DNA of 64,000 nucleotides from Heliopora coerulea (taxonomy: Eukaryota > Cnidaria > Anthozoa > Scleralcyonacea > Helioporidae), in assembly GCA_030142905.1 (NCBI GenBank), contig JASJOG010000041.1, positions 1,892,555 through 1,956,554 of the forward strand, written 5' to 3'. Shown here piece by piece: positions 43,015 through 55,032 of this stretch. Numbering within the stretch: the first letter of the stretch is position 1; each line of letters begins with the position of its first letter. A program made the translations under genes and the position numbers. The notes under the pieces are model-generated. The model was not told where the DNA came from. It did no database searches and saw only the letters and a list, made by a program, of their open reading frames with translations.

Positions 43015-43630
43015 TGAAACATGATTTACTAACGTTTCGTTGCAGTACGCATCATCCTCAGAGTGGATAAATTTACATTGTGGCAAGTATACACACATTT
43101 ACATGCGAATAATTAATTATAGGTAGACCAAACAGATAAAATTGGATAGCAATAGAAGATGACAAAAGTAAGACGAAGTCAGGCAGAAATAGCAATTAAT
43201 TATTCACAAGTAAATATATACTTGCCACAAAGTAAATTTATCTACTCTGAAGATGTTCCGTGATGCAACGAAACGTTAGTAAATCATGTTTTAACCCTTT
43301 GCCTGTCCCGTGCATCACATATGACACACACTGGACGTCTGAGCGATAACATCAAACAAAGGCTAGACAGGCAAAGGGTTAAAAGTCGAAATATTACAAT
43401 CTCATACACGAAGAATAAATAATAAAGCCCAGCAAAAAACACGCAAAATAGGTATGTTAACCCTTTGCCTGTCTAGCCTTTGTTTGATGTTATCGCTTAG
43501 ACGTCCAGTGTGTCATATGTGATGCACGGGACAGGCAAAGGGTTAATAAAGTTTTGTATTTCTTACTATCGATGGGATTCTATTTTTAAGTCTTGTGCTG
43601 GACACGAATATTTATACTAGTCTCCACACT
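43015..43630. repeat. Foldback element, spacer 2 (left arm damaged, MITE inserted)
   Basis: Same foldback as 25800-26235. The outer left arm is deleted (jump from 'cggaaaac' to 'gtattgaaacatgattta'), and the right arm is split by the piggyBac-like MITE at 43295. Confidence 0.75.
43295..43542. mobile_element. piggyBac-like MITE with double palindrome
   Basis: 248 bp starting CCCTTTGCCTGTC and ending with its inverse, flanked by TTAA on both sides (43291-43294, 43543-43546). Spacers 1 and 3 have a single TTAA at this place. Each end is a nearly perfect inverted copy of about 90 bases, and each of these again has TTTGCCTGTC / GACAGGCAAA at its own ends, so the element is a palindrome made of two smaller palindromes. 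TTAA and the CCCTTTGC start fit piggyBac. Confidence 0.9.
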
Positions 43631-45299
43631 AGCTATGATTGGACAAGACACTGCGAATCTTTCGTTCCCATGATGGAATCAGCGGATGTAAACAGGCTTC
43701 TTATGTTCCGGCATTACGCTTCCATAGATCCGCCGCCCGAGCGTGCCATAACAAAGCTTCACAGAACTAAGACTTGTTTGTTTTGTTCCGACATTGCGCT
43801 CTGATGAACCCCCTATACGAGGCCTGATATCGAAAGTTACAAAGAGAAATCCCCGCTTTGATGTAGTGTACCGTTCCAAGGTATATTCATGGCATTACTG
43901 TTTTTGTTATTAATTTTTTCCCCCTAAGATTTTTCTTGTTAATGATTTTTTCCCGCTATCATTGCCGGTCCGTACTGACATTGTTCTCCGCTCAAATTTG
44001 GCCCGCAGTCTACAATTCGAAGACCCTGATCTATTCCGTTGAAACCGGCTGTTTTGTAATTCATTCGTGTTCTTTGCCAGCGACATATTAGTGAGTGAAA
44101 CTATCATGCAACGTTAAAGCCGTTTTTGTTGTCACTTGTTGATGCTTTAATTTTGTACGGTACTCTTGCCACTTAGATTACATGAACGCATTAAAAAGTG
44201 CAAATGAAACAATTGCATCAACAACGAAAACGCATAACGGATCCCGAAAATACTGTTATGTTCATCAGATTCCCTTCCAGTTTGGGCAGCTAAATTGGCG
44301 CAGTTTGAAACCCAAAATTACAGTAGAATATCGAAAACCTCAAATTACCATTGGAAGTCTCAATCGTAAACTGCTTTAAGTATAAGTGGTTTAATACGTA
44401 TTCATTTAAAATAAGGTGAAAGTATGTTTCTGAAGGTGTTGCAAGATGGTCTCCGTGGTTTCTTTTCCCAAATCAGCTTTGGAATCCTTGGGTCAGTAAA
44501 TGCTTATTTCTTCGAATGATTATCTGAAAATGAGTCTTACCATATGCTTCGTGATTTAAGACCGACTGCTCACGTAAATGCCACTGCGACACGTCAATAA
44601 ACAGTTCGTCAAACTTTCTGAAGGATATATTTGTCACTCTGATGAAGAATGTGGTTTGAAAATTTTCCCACTTCTACTCCATGGCACTACCTCTTCTTCC
44701 ACATCTACCCTATTATGTCGCACAGTAACTATATAACCAAACTTACTCTATCCTTGTTTATTTAAGTAGTCGGTGTAACGTATTGAATTACCTTTGAAAA
44801 TTTTCACGGACCAGAGAAGTTGAGGTCCAGCGGTTTCCCTCGTCAACAATTTCTCAAAGAATGTCGTTTCAGTCCGGCTCAGCTTTCAACGTAGTCCCTC
44901 ACAAACAATCTACACCTCATGAGTTCAAAACGGTAAAGCTCACAGCCTAAGTTATTTACACTTTCCTTACTAATGACGAAATGATGTCTCGTGATGATTG
45001 TTCTATAACTTCCGGCTGTAGAATCCCGAAAGTAGCATCGCCCTTTACTTTCGGTTTTATCCACCATTGTTGGCCGCTACTTTCGAGGGGCCGTTATATT
45101 CGAGTGGTAAAGTACGTTAACGTACTATGGGAATATTGTCTTTTGCACCTTCAATGGCTTTATACTTACCACATTTGCCTCCTTTTTCTTCATTACAACT
45201 TTGACAGTTTTACTCTACTCTTGGCGGGTCGAGATTTAAAACTCAGTACTTTAGAGTAAGTCAAGCGATGACTGTAAAGTGCATGTTGAGTATCAAGTG
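43631..45299. other. Spacer 2, unclassified duplicated sequence
   Basis: Counterpart of 26236-27709. It includes about 100 bases near 44340-44460 that are missing from spacers 1 and 3, and a 62-codon minus-strand frame at 44879-45067 with an 18-base in-frame deletion. Confidence 0.4.
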
Positions 45300-45305
45300 T
45301 TAAGT

Positions 45306-45590
45306 ATCATCATCATCATTATTACCATCATCATCATCATCATCATCATCACCATAAACAGCATCAACATTATCATCAACATCATCATCATCATCATCAT
45401 CATTATTATTATCACCATCATCATCATTATCCTTATCATAAACATTATCATCATCATAAACATCATCATCATTATCACCATCATCATCATCATCATCATC
45501 ATTATCATCACCATCAACATCATTATCATTATCAACATCATTATCATCACCGTCATCATCATTATTATCACCATCATCATCATCATCAAC
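45306..45590. repeat. (ATC)n microsatellite, spacer 2
   Basis: About 285 bases of ATC with ATT, ACC and ACA variants. Frames across it are low-complexity artefacts. This is the unfilled counterpart of the LINE insertion site in spacer 1. Confidence 0.9.
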
Positions 45591-45947
45591 AATCATATTC
45601 ATTCTGTCACATAGAACGAGATATTTTCGAAAGGGTCGCTATTTTCGGAGGGTCCGCTATTTTCTGAAAATTTCACACACATCTCAAATTTGCCGTTACT
45701 TTCGGGGGGCCGCTATTTTGGGGATTCTACAGTCGCACACAGCATTACGCCATACTAAAGGACAAACCGTAGATAAATATCTCAGCGACGAGTTACTTGA
45801 AAATTTTGTCCCTTACACTCGTTTGCCAATTCAAGTTAGGGGCGTGATCAGGTCAGCGCTGTTGTGGAGGGAGGGCATTACCCAAAGTGTACCGACAAGC
45901 TATATAAAACATGCTCTTGAAGTCTACATCACTACAGTGTCCACTTA

Positions 45948-46365
45948 GGCCCCGTTTACACGATACTGGATTACTTTTCGTACCGGATTGTCTTGTTCAA
46001 TCCGGTATACAAATCGTACTATTTTCGTTCTGTCTACACGATAGTGGATTCTATGCCAGCAGAAAAGCTAAAGCAACAACTAAGGAGAAAATGAAGTTTG
46101 TCAAATGTTTGGCTCCATGTTTATTTTAATTGCAGTGTTGAATTTGGTGCTCTATTGCATAAACATTGCGGAATGTATCGTATTAAACTGGTGTCAGGGC
46201 GAGGAGACGTGTCGGATTACTTTCCATACTACCTCCATTGCGGAGTGATCTTCGTTCTACGAAAACGGTAAACCGCGCTTCGGATTGCATCGCGTAAACA
46301 AACATCGAATCCGGTATGAAATCTGATCCGGTACGACACTAATCCGGTATCGTGTAAACTGGGCC
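45948..46365. mobile_element. GGCCC-ended MITE, spacer 2
   Basis: 418-bp copy of the element at 35721-36110, about 28 bases longer because the internal segment 'ctttccatactacctccatt' is retained. Confidence 0.7.
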
Positions 46366-47271
46366 TTCATGGACACATTGGTGACACACACTTGTTACAT
46401 GGATTGCATTCGTGCACCATTTTCTTTTCTCTTCTTACTTTTCAAATTGCGAAGTCTACAGTTCATACAAAAACATTGCAACTAAAAGGAGGGAATATCA
46501 GTGATAAGTTCAAATTAACAACTTTAATAATCCATGTCGTCAAGTAACTCGAATCGAGTAATCAGTAACTCGAAAAAGTCAAAGTAGAAATCGTCGGAAT
46601 GTTTTCTGATTAGCTATAGCGAATTTCGTATAAAAATGTTTTTTTACTGGAGAATAAAGAAGGAGGAATATCTCTTTGCTATTTCGCCAATGATGTACCG
46701 ATGGACTTGGAATGATCATGATTGGGTGGAAACGGTCCTCCACTGGGTACACGATTGATTCAAGTTCGGTTTCTGGATACATTATGTCGCGGGAATAAAA
46801 TGCAGGTGCTAACTTGTGTTATGTCTTCCACTGCGAATAATTCATGCCATAAGTCCACAGAATACTCAATAAAAAATCACTTGGTCATTTAGTTTGTAAT
46901 TTAGTTCATTAGTTAGTAGATACAGCTGAATAACTGAAGAGTTGTCCTTATGAAGAAAAGTCACGGTGAATACTACCATTCGTCCTCGAGTTAGAACTTT
47001 CAATTTTATTATAAAATATCTTGAAACAGTCGCATCTGAAATCTTTGTAGATAAGGTTTAGTTATTTCTGTTTCCAGCCATTTTCTCAAGCCTGGATGGC
47101 GACCGTCTTTGGCTTGAATGTAGTTCTCCGTAATTTAAAACTCATAAGCTCAAAACGACGCGGCTAAGAGTTTACGTAACTTCTAATTTCTGTGCAATTA
47201 CAGAATGTTATCCCGTGATCTGGCATAAAACATTATCCGCAGTTGTGCACAGTTGTTGGCTGGCAAACAAT
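46366..47271. other. Spacer 2, unclassified duplicated sequence
   Basis: Counterpart of 36111-37025; nothing recognised. Confidence 0.4.
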
Positions 47272-47980
47272 TGTGACAAAGTGACCACCTTACAGGCCGG
47301 TAGGTCTGTTCCCGAGGATTTCTCCTTCCTGAAGACGATACGAAGACACCAGACCTCAGGTAACCAAAGTTCGAGACTCCTTTTAATATCGTACTATTCA
47401 ATTACTAGACTAATAAATAATAATTTATTTCTAACTTACACTTATCAAAATCCTAATTTCTAAAGTTCGACAACATCCTCTCCTCGCTTTGAAGCCCTTT
47501 TTGCTTCCCTCACATGCCACGCTTTGATCAGCTTAATCAAGTCATCCGACAAGGTGTAACTGCCACAATGGTAGCTAACCACTACCAGATCGAGTACTCA
47601 AAGAACCTTCTGGCTGCCGGAATTATAAGCACGAGTTTAGTTGGCGTCAATTCGGGTGTATCAAACTCCCACTGGTTTCTCTTCACAGATACCCAACCAC
47701 GGTCATTCCCTCCTTCGATGTGGTTCATACTTGCCATTCATACTGGTCGATACGTTCGCCTATCCTTCGTCCAGCCGGTATCTTTACGGGATTCGCGATT
47801 CTAGGTTGGTAGCTCCGATTCTCTCCTCTTGGCGTATCACGAGGGCCTCTTATACTCTTCCTCCTATTTGCGTATTTTATGCATTCATCCATCAGGGCTC
47901 AAGAGGATTATCCCTATTATACTTAATAAAATTAAATTGTCCCGTTTCTAATTTACATGAACAAATTCCACTTCGTCACA
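47272..47980. mobile_element. Solo LTR, spacer 2
   Basis: 709-bp orthologue of the LTR at 37026-37764 (TGTGAC...GTCACA), with the same ACAAT / ACAAC flanks (47267-47271, 47981-47985). Insertion therefore preceded the split of these two spacers. Confidence 0.85.
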
Positions 47981-47985
47981 ACAAC

Positions 47986-49066
47986 ACTTTGTGATTTAAA
48001 AGTCAAAGAAACGGTGGCCAAAAAAAAATTGGGCTTCTGTTTCTAGTCAGCGTGCAGGTCATTTCTTTTCCTTGCGGGTCGATAGATATTTTTTTACCCT
48101 TTTCGCATCAAAAGCACCATCCAGATTAAAGGATGGTCTACTGATATTTCCTATCGAAACGGCTGATATGCAGATAAAGCGCCAGGAATTTCCCGACGCA
48201 AGAGCTAACGTCCCCGACAGGGAGGCTAAACCAAGGGGTCAGGGCCACACCCTCTTTATAATTTCCTTATTTGAAGGTTGAAAACTTGTTATATTTATTT
48301 TTTGCAATAGTTGCAACAACTCACTACTAACAGTTTACTTTTACATTTGACATGAAGAGAAGAGTCTATTATCTTTCTTGACTAAATCAACAACAACTAC
48401 TCATAGTTTTGTACAATATATAAATGTTTTATCGCCAGTGAAAATTCCCCGACGAATGGTTCATTTTTCCCCGGAAGGTGCCTGTAGCCCCTCTGCCCCC
48501 CCTTTGGTGCCACCCCAGCTGATATGTTTGTTAGCACTGGAGTTATATCATGATGTGAAGGTTTGTTTATATTGTTGACTTAACATATTACTCCACTTGA
48601 CTCAATGGCAATTGTCCTCGGGGCGACGACTATCCACCAGTTGGACCTTTGTACCTTGTACTACCTCTCAGTGGCGGGTCCAGGATTTTGAAAAGGGGGT
48701 TTCAGGATAGTATGTAGATATTTTGCGAGGTTAACATTGCAGTGGTAAGCACGCTGTTCTAGGGAAGTTCAATAGGGGCATGGTCCGCCAAGGAAAATCT
48801 TCAAATATCAGACGTGAGATGGTCAGTTCTGGTAGCCTTTGAGGGCTTTAGAAAGACAATCTTATACTTCTAGTATTGACTGGTTTACAGGTCATTTAAG
48901 ATAGCCAACAATATACTTAGTCTGACAAAATGTGAAAACTCGCACTCTGTGGACTTTCAAATGGGGATTCCATGGAAACCGCGGATACCCCTCTGAATAC
49001 ACCACTGTCTCTTGCATTCTATGTCTACTTGCACCTTACGAGTGGTTGTAACGTGAAGGTTAATTT
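47986..49066. other. Spacer 2, region downstream of gene 3
   Basis: Counterpart of 37770-38791; possible 3' UTR of gene 3, no coding motif. Confidence 0.4.
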
Positions 49067-49231
49067 CTACAAGAAGTCTGATTTAAACACGTCAGAACTG
49101 TCTGAGCTATCTCCATTGCCGCTGTCTCTATTGCTACTGCATTCCGTCGTACTCTGTTGAATCTCGGCAATGTCGACCTTTTTTACCACAGGAACTGTTT
49201 CATTCTGTATTTGCCTAATCTCGTTCATGCG
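49067..49231 (-). CDS. TPR-like gene 3, terminal exon
   Basis: 55 codons including stop TAG (49067-49069), after a TTTCTAG acceptor. It begins 'RMNEIRQIQNETVPVVKK' and ends 'DSSDSSDVFKSDFL'. It joins the main exon in phase 0 across a 383-base intron. The tail is acidic, Ser-rich and likely disordered; a docking or phosphorylation segment is a reasonable inference. Confidence 0.85.
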   Translation of the reverse strand, partial: RMNEIRQIQNETVPVVKKVDIAEIQQSTTECSSNRDSGNGDSSDSSDVFKSDFL

Positions 49232-49614
49232 CTAGAAAGTAAAAGGATACATCTTTCATTCTTTTGAATTAGTGTTCACACTTTGGGTTTAAAGGTAATT
49301 ACGCTTAGTGCTTAAACTTTCGACCTAACGCCAGCAATACAGACACAAACGAAGGGCAAACTTTATTCAATCAATTAATTAAAAACTGTAAAATTCTAAT
49401 TTAAGTTTTTGAGAATCTCTCATAGCTGTAGTGAATATTAAGGGAAAGTACTCTTGGAACTTGCCTATTGGACCGTTCCCAGTCCGAAGCCCCATTTGGT
49501 CTTGGTTGGGTCTAAAAATGTATGATTATTATAGCACTCGGAAATTAACTTTGACGTAATACAGACACAGTTTCACGTGACTGAGTGTAAATGCGTACTA
49601 TTCCTTCTACTTAC

Positions 49615-50808
49615 CTGTATGATAATTGGCTCTTCAGTTTTAAAACCGTACGTCCTCGCCTCCTGAAGACATTCTTCCAGCAGCTGCCTCTCCTCATCGA
49701 ACTTTCCCAATCGGAAGTAAAGATCGGATTCGACCAATCGGAACTGGATTTGGGAACCGCGTGGGATGCTCTTCCACAAATCTTTTTTGATTATTCCAAG
49801 ATATTGGCCGGCAAGAGCGACTGAATCTTCGCTAACCGGGCGTCCCTGGCGTCCGAACGAAGAGTTTGAATCAAGTAATATTCTTGCACCTTTTATCAAA
49901 GCGTAAAATTTATTCTTGTCGTTAACGCGAGGTCTGGCGTCCTGAGAGGCAACTTCGCTCATCTTCTTGAAACTAACGAGTGCAGATTCTTGAACGTTTT
50001 GATCTGGGTTTGGCATGTTTCCCATAAACGAATCTAGGAAACTGCCGTAGCATTCGTGGAAGTGGGCCATGTCCTCATAGCTGCAACTACATTTTAAGCT
50101 CTGCTCGGCCAAGCCCAAATACTTCTTAGCGGAACCGAGCTTATTTTTTTTCCTGGAAATTGTGGCCATTGAGGTCAACGCGCGTGCTTCGAACATCGGT
50201 GGAAAACTTGTGCAGCGTGCCAGCTCGTAGCCTCTCTTAGCGCACTCTTTGGCGGCTTTCAAGTCTTTCCTATAAACGAAACACACTGCCTGCTCAACAG
50301 TGGCTGCTGCCACTAAATCTGGGTCAGTATTCTCATAGTGCTTCACTACATAAGACGAATAACTGTCAAATTCATCGAAGTCCCCATTATCTTCTAGTCG
50401 AATAAGTTTCGCCATTACTGTTTCGTAGGTTTTGCTGGGTTTATAAATCACCAGACCGGGAGATCGAATGAGAGCTTGTGAAAAACTTAAGACTTTCATG
50501 AATAGCTTGTAATAGCTTGTCTGGTACCAAATTTGTTCAACTACATCTTCAAAAATTTCGAACTCTTCGTGGTCACCATCCTCGTCTTTTCGAATCGTTA
50601 CAGTGAGCCTCCGAGCTCGTATGTCATCGGGTTCGCCTAATTGGCCACGCTCACTATGCCGATGCTTGTTTTTCCACAAACTGGATAAAAACGATTCCAG
50701 ACAGTTAGAAAAGCTATTAAAAATATTCCGTTCTTGAAGATCTGAATGGTCAGTGCTTGAGAAAATTGAAATGTCTGTTGTTGCTTCGTCGACTCTTCTC
50801 AATTCCAT
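49615..50808 (-). CDS. TPR-like helical-repeat family, gene 3, main exon
   Basis: 398 codons from ATG 50808 (MELRRVDEATTDIS) to a GTAAGT donor at 49614, the same length as gene 1; total protein about 452 aa. Same layout: acidic N-terminus with basic patch (WKNKHRHSERGQ), then the core from 'IYKPSKTYETVM' with TPR-like helix pairs ('AAKECAKRGYELARCT', 'KKYLGLAEQSLKCS', 'VALAGQYLGIIKKDLWKSI', 'DLYFRLGKFDEERQLL'). No lesions. The upstream acceptor at 50905 (exon start 50904) implies a separate 5' UTR exon. Function unknown; intracellular adaptor inferred from fold and absence of signal or membrane segments. Confidence 0.87.
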
Positions 50809-50904
50809 CGCCTCGTCAGTGAAAAAACTGGTTGGTAATTTCTTCGCTGTTTTCGCCGGGTTGAAGGAAAGACTTTGCTGTAATCTCTCTGGAATTATGG
50901 AACG

Positions 50905-51674
50905 CTGAAAACGAGGTATGTCTCTGTTATCTCTGAGTTACGAACGCATTAGTTGCACTTAATGTTAATCCATCCATCTCTTATCATAACGGCCAATCTT
51001 AAATCATTTTTAACTAGCTTTCTTCGACAGTAAAATGGTTCCTCAATTCGTTTATGATGATTGGTCCGCCATTGAAAGTAAACTAGTGTGACCAACGTAA
51101 AGTGCTAAGGGGATGTCACATTCTAGAAGGGGCTAAAACTTTGAGCCCATGGTTGAGTTGACCACTGAATACTCTTTGGTGAATGCAGACATAATTTTTT
51201 TGATAGCTGTCATTTCACTGAAGGCTCTAGGCAGTTTTCGCGCGCGAAACAAGGATATACTTGGTAAAAAATGAAGTATGGTGACCAACAACCCAAACTG
51301 TGCGAAGCCCCGGAAATACTGCATATCTGGATGATGTGATTTGTAATTGATCTCTAGTCATTAAAATATGGCTTTTTTCCCTTTTATTTGCTCCTTTAAG
51401 GGGTTTGGGATATGACTGGAATGGCCCTACTCTGAATCCGCCTGTCGGCTAACTGTTGTGACATAACTAGGGTATTTCTAGGGGGGAGCACATCGATAAG
51501 GACTTAATGAATTTAGGGAGCTAACATTTTGTACAGATTACTGAGCTCTATAAATAAGGGGAATTGTGTTTTTCGCGTAATCTGATCAGTTCCTCTACCT
51601 CGGAATATCCTGCACTATTCACCTCCGAGCAAAACAAGATGGCTTCCAGTTTTCAGTTACGGAAGAGGGAAATT
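50905..51674. other. Spacer 3, gene 3 upstream region
   Basis: Counterpart of 24251-25035. Probable promoter region of gene 3 with a GACCAATCAT-like CCAAT motif on the minus strand near 51060. No coding motif. Confidence 0.4.
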
Positions 51675-52112
51675 CAGGGGTGGTGGTACCAGGGGCAAGG
51701 GGGGCAGTCGCCCCCGAACATTTTAGTGGGAAGCCGCACTCCCCTAAATAGCAGGCAGCAAAACTAGTATACGCGCAGGCCGCTGGCGTATAGTAACATT
51801 CAAATGGCGTAGTGCTATTATACTTATAATTTTCAGCAAATTTTTATAGATAACACATGCATTACATCATGCAGTTTTTGTCATCAGTATATATTATTAT
51901 AAAATTTATATATAATATTGATAATAATACTAGTCTAATACGTAAGATAAAAATAAGTGCCAGTACATAACGCAAAACAAAACTATGATAAACTATGATA
52001 AACTATGAGATTCCCGCCTGGTTATTCAATCGCTACGGTTTTGATAGTACTAGTCTATGGCATTGTACAAGTCGGCTCGCCCATCAACTGAAATTTGGTG
52101 CCAGCGCCCCTG
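51675..52112. mobile_element. hAT-type MITE in spacer 3
   Basis: 438-bp orthologue of 25036-25477 with better preserved ends: CAGGGGTGGTGG on the left and, on the minus strand, CAGGGGCGCTGGCACC on the right. AAATT duplications at 51670-51674 and 52113-52117. Confidence 0.88.
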
Positions 52113-52449
52113 AAATTGTTTTGTATAAAGTAAACCGCCGTGCCAGACAATACCAGAAAAGTTATGAAATTTTGCAATAAAGTATCCAGGAATATGTATT
52201 TTCTTTACAGTTTAGCGATAAATGCACTTATTTGTTTCAGTTATGGAAAAAGAATTTTTTAAAATTAAACGTGTGGTAGGCGCCTACCCAGACAGCATCG
52301 AAAAAGCAAACAATTGTCATCTTGTCCACCAGGAAATAAGAAAATGTCCAATGAGTCCTGCGATCTAGAGGGTGTCGAGCTACTTCAGACTAACCAAGAT
52401 ATTAATCTCCAGGCTATTGATTTTCCGGGTGGAAAACATGATCTCAGTA

Positions 52450-52880
52450 TAAATATTACTGTCCAGTACAAGACTTTAAAATGGGATCCCATTAATGGTA
52501 AAAAATAAAAAACTTTATTAAAACATGTTTTACTAACGTTTCGTTGCAGCACGGAGCATCTTCACAGTGGATAAATTACATTGTAGCAAGTATATATTTA
52601 CATGTGAATAATTAATTATGAATAGACCAATCAGGTAAAAGGGGACAGAGATAGATGACAAAAGTAAGACGAAGTCAGTCAGAAATAGCAATTAATTATT
52701 CACATGTAAATATATACTTGCCGCAACGTAAATTTATCCACTCGGAAGATGTTACGTGATGCAACGAAACGTTAGTAAATCATGTTTTAATAAAGTTTTG
52801 TATTTCTTACTGTTGATGGGATTCTATTTTAATATCTTGTGCTGGCCACTAATATTTATACTAATCTTCAGGCTAGCTGA
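52450..52880. repeat. Foldback element, spacer 3
   Basis: Intact counterpart of 25800-26235: arms from about 52450 to 52615 and 52690 to 52880, mirrored around a short centre. Confidence 0.75.
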
Positions 52881-54400
52881 GGTTGGACAAGACATTGCAA
52901 ATCTTTCGTTCCCATGATGGAATCAGCAGTTGTAAACAGGCTTGTTATGTTCCGACATTACGCTTTGATAGATTCCCGCCCGAGCGTGCCATAATAAAGT
53001 TTCGCAGAAATAACACTTGTTTGTTTTGTTCCGACATCACGCACTGATGAACCGCCTATAGGTCTAATATCGAAAGTTACAAAGAGAAATCCCTGCTATA
53101 ACGTAACGTGCCGTTTGAAGGTATATTCATGGCATTTTCGTTTTTGTTATTAATTTTTTTCCCGCTATCATTGCAGGTCCGTACTGAAATTGCTCTCTGC
53201 TCAAATTTGGTCCGCAGTCCACAATTCGAAGACCCGATCTATTCCGTTGAAATCGGCTGTTTTGTAATTCATTCGTGTTCTTTGCCAGCGACATATTAGT
53301 GAGTGGAACTATCATGCAACGTTAAAGCAGTTTTTGTTGTCGTTTGCTGATGCTTTAGTTTTGTACGGTATTCTTACCACTTAGATTACATCACCGCATC
53401 AAAAAGTACAAGTTAAACAAGTGCATCAACAACCAAAACGTGTAACGCATCCCCAAAATACTGTTATGTTCATCAGATTCCCTTCCGGTTTGGGCAGCTA
53501 AATTGGCGCAGGTTTAGGACCCAATATAACAGAAGAGTATCTTTTCCCAAATCAGCTTTGCAATTCTTGGGTCAGTAAATGCTTATTTCTTCGAATGATT
53601 ATCTGAAAATGAGTCATACTGTATGCTTCGTGATTTAAGACCGACTGCTCAGGTAAATGCCACTGCGACACGTCAATAAACAGTTCGTCAAACTTTCTGA
53701 AGGATACATTTGTCACTCTGATAAAGAATGGGGTTTGAAAATTTTCCTACTTCTACACCATGGCATTACCTCTTCTTCCACATCTACCATATCCTTTCGT
53801 ACAGTAACTATATAACCAAACTTACTCTATCCTTGTTTATTTAAGTAGTCGGTGTAACGTAATGAATTACCTTTGAAAATTTTCATCGACCAGAGAAGTT
53901 GAAGTCCAGCGGTTTCCCTCGTCAACAATTTCTCAACGTCTGTCGTTTCAGTCCGGCTCAGCTTTCAATGTAGTCCATCATAAACAATCTACACCTCATG
54001 AGTTCAAAACGGTACAGCTCACAGCCTAAGTTATTTACACTTTCGTTACTAATGACGAAATGATGTCTCGTGATCCTTAACGACGTTTCCATGATTGTTC
54101 TATAACTTCCGGCTGTAGAATCCCGAAAGTAGCATCCCTCTTTACTTTCGGTTTTATCCACCATTGTTGGCCGCTACTTTCGAGGGGCCGTTATATTCGA
54201 GTGGTAAAGTACGTTAAGGTACTATGGGAATATTGTCCTTTGCCCCTTCAATGATTTTATACTTACCACATTTGCCTCCTTTTTCTTCATTACAACTTTG
54301 ACAGTTTTACTCTACTTTTGGCGGGTCGAGATTTAAAATTCAGTACTTTAGAGTAACTCAAGCGATGACTGTAAAGTGCATGTTCAGTATCAAGTGTTGA
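52881..54400. other. Spacer 3, unclassified duplicated sequence
   Basis: Counterpart of 26236-27709, with the 68-codon minus-strand frame at 53958-54164 and the Tigger empty site near 54340. No recognised gene. Confidence 0.4.
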
Positions 54401-54580
54401 GTATCATCATCATTATCATCTTCATCATTATCGTCGTCATTATCATCATCATCATCACCACCATCATCATCACCATTATCACCACCACCACCATCATTAT
54501 ATTTACCACCACCATCATCATCATCATCATCACCACCATAAACAGCATGAGCATTGTCATCAACATCATTGTCATCAGCA
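54401..54580. repeat. (ATC)n microsatellite, spacer 3
   Basis: Shorter ATC/ACC repeat. To its right about 550 bases present in spacer 2 (45591-46130) are missing, so the GGCCC MITE has lost its left end here (remaining part 54581-55032). Confidence 0.85.
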
Positions 54581-55032
54581 GTGTTGAATTTGGTGCTCTA
54601 TTGCATAAACATTGCGGAATGTATCGTATTAAACTGGTGTCACGGCGAGGAGACGTGTCGGATTACTTTGCATACTACCTCCATTGCGGAGTGATCTTGG
54701 ACCCCGTTCACACGATACCGGTACGAAACTGCACCGGTATCAAAATATCACGGTACGAACCTGTTCACACGATTACGGTTTCACATTACGGTTTCAAATC
54801 GTTACGGTTAGCATTACGGTTTCATGCTTTTTAATACCGGTACCGTGTGAACCCAAGGCCTAACCCTAATAATTTCGTTACGGTTTCATTTCGTACCGGT
54901 ATCGTGTGAATGGTGTCTTAGATGTACGAAAACGGTAAAGCGCGCTACGGATTGCATCGCGTAAACAAACGCCGTATCCGGTATGAAATCTGATCCGGTA
55001 CGACAGTAATCCGGTATCGTGTAAACGGGGCC
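54581..55032. mobile_element. Left-truncated GGCCC MITE with inner MITE, spacer 3
   Basis: Right part of the 45948-46365 element ('gcagtgttgaatttggtgc' onward) ending CGGGGCC at 55032. Enlarged by a 220-bp inner element at 54699-54918. Confidence 0.65.
54699..54918. mobile_element. 220-bp MITE private to spacer 3
   Basis: Terminal inverted repeats: left GGACCCCGTTCACACGATAC, right (minus strand) AGACACCATTCACACGATAC. Both continue into CGGTACGAAA. Internal ACGGTTTCA and CCGGTA motifs repeat. Absent at the matching place in spacer 2 (46254). The target duplication is unclear. Confidence 0.75.

Larger units (their letters stand above)
39238..49537. repeat. Tandem unit B (gene 2 plus spacer 2 plus gene 3 last exon)
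   Basis: Second head-to-tail copy, 10.3 kb. It lacks the hAT-type MITE of units A and C, carries private insertions (41036-42164 and the piggyBac-like MITE at 43295-43542), and shares the solo LTR with unit A. Confidence 0.85.

Noticed and set aside
45279..45614. Long open frames in several phases (poly-Ile, poly-Met, poly-Asp)
   Set aside because: They are translations of the ATC microsatellite and have no coding meaning.
49591..49824. 77-codon plus-strand frame, also at 39292-39525
   Set aside because: Antisense shadow of the conserved TPR-like exon, explained by conservation of the minus-strand gene.
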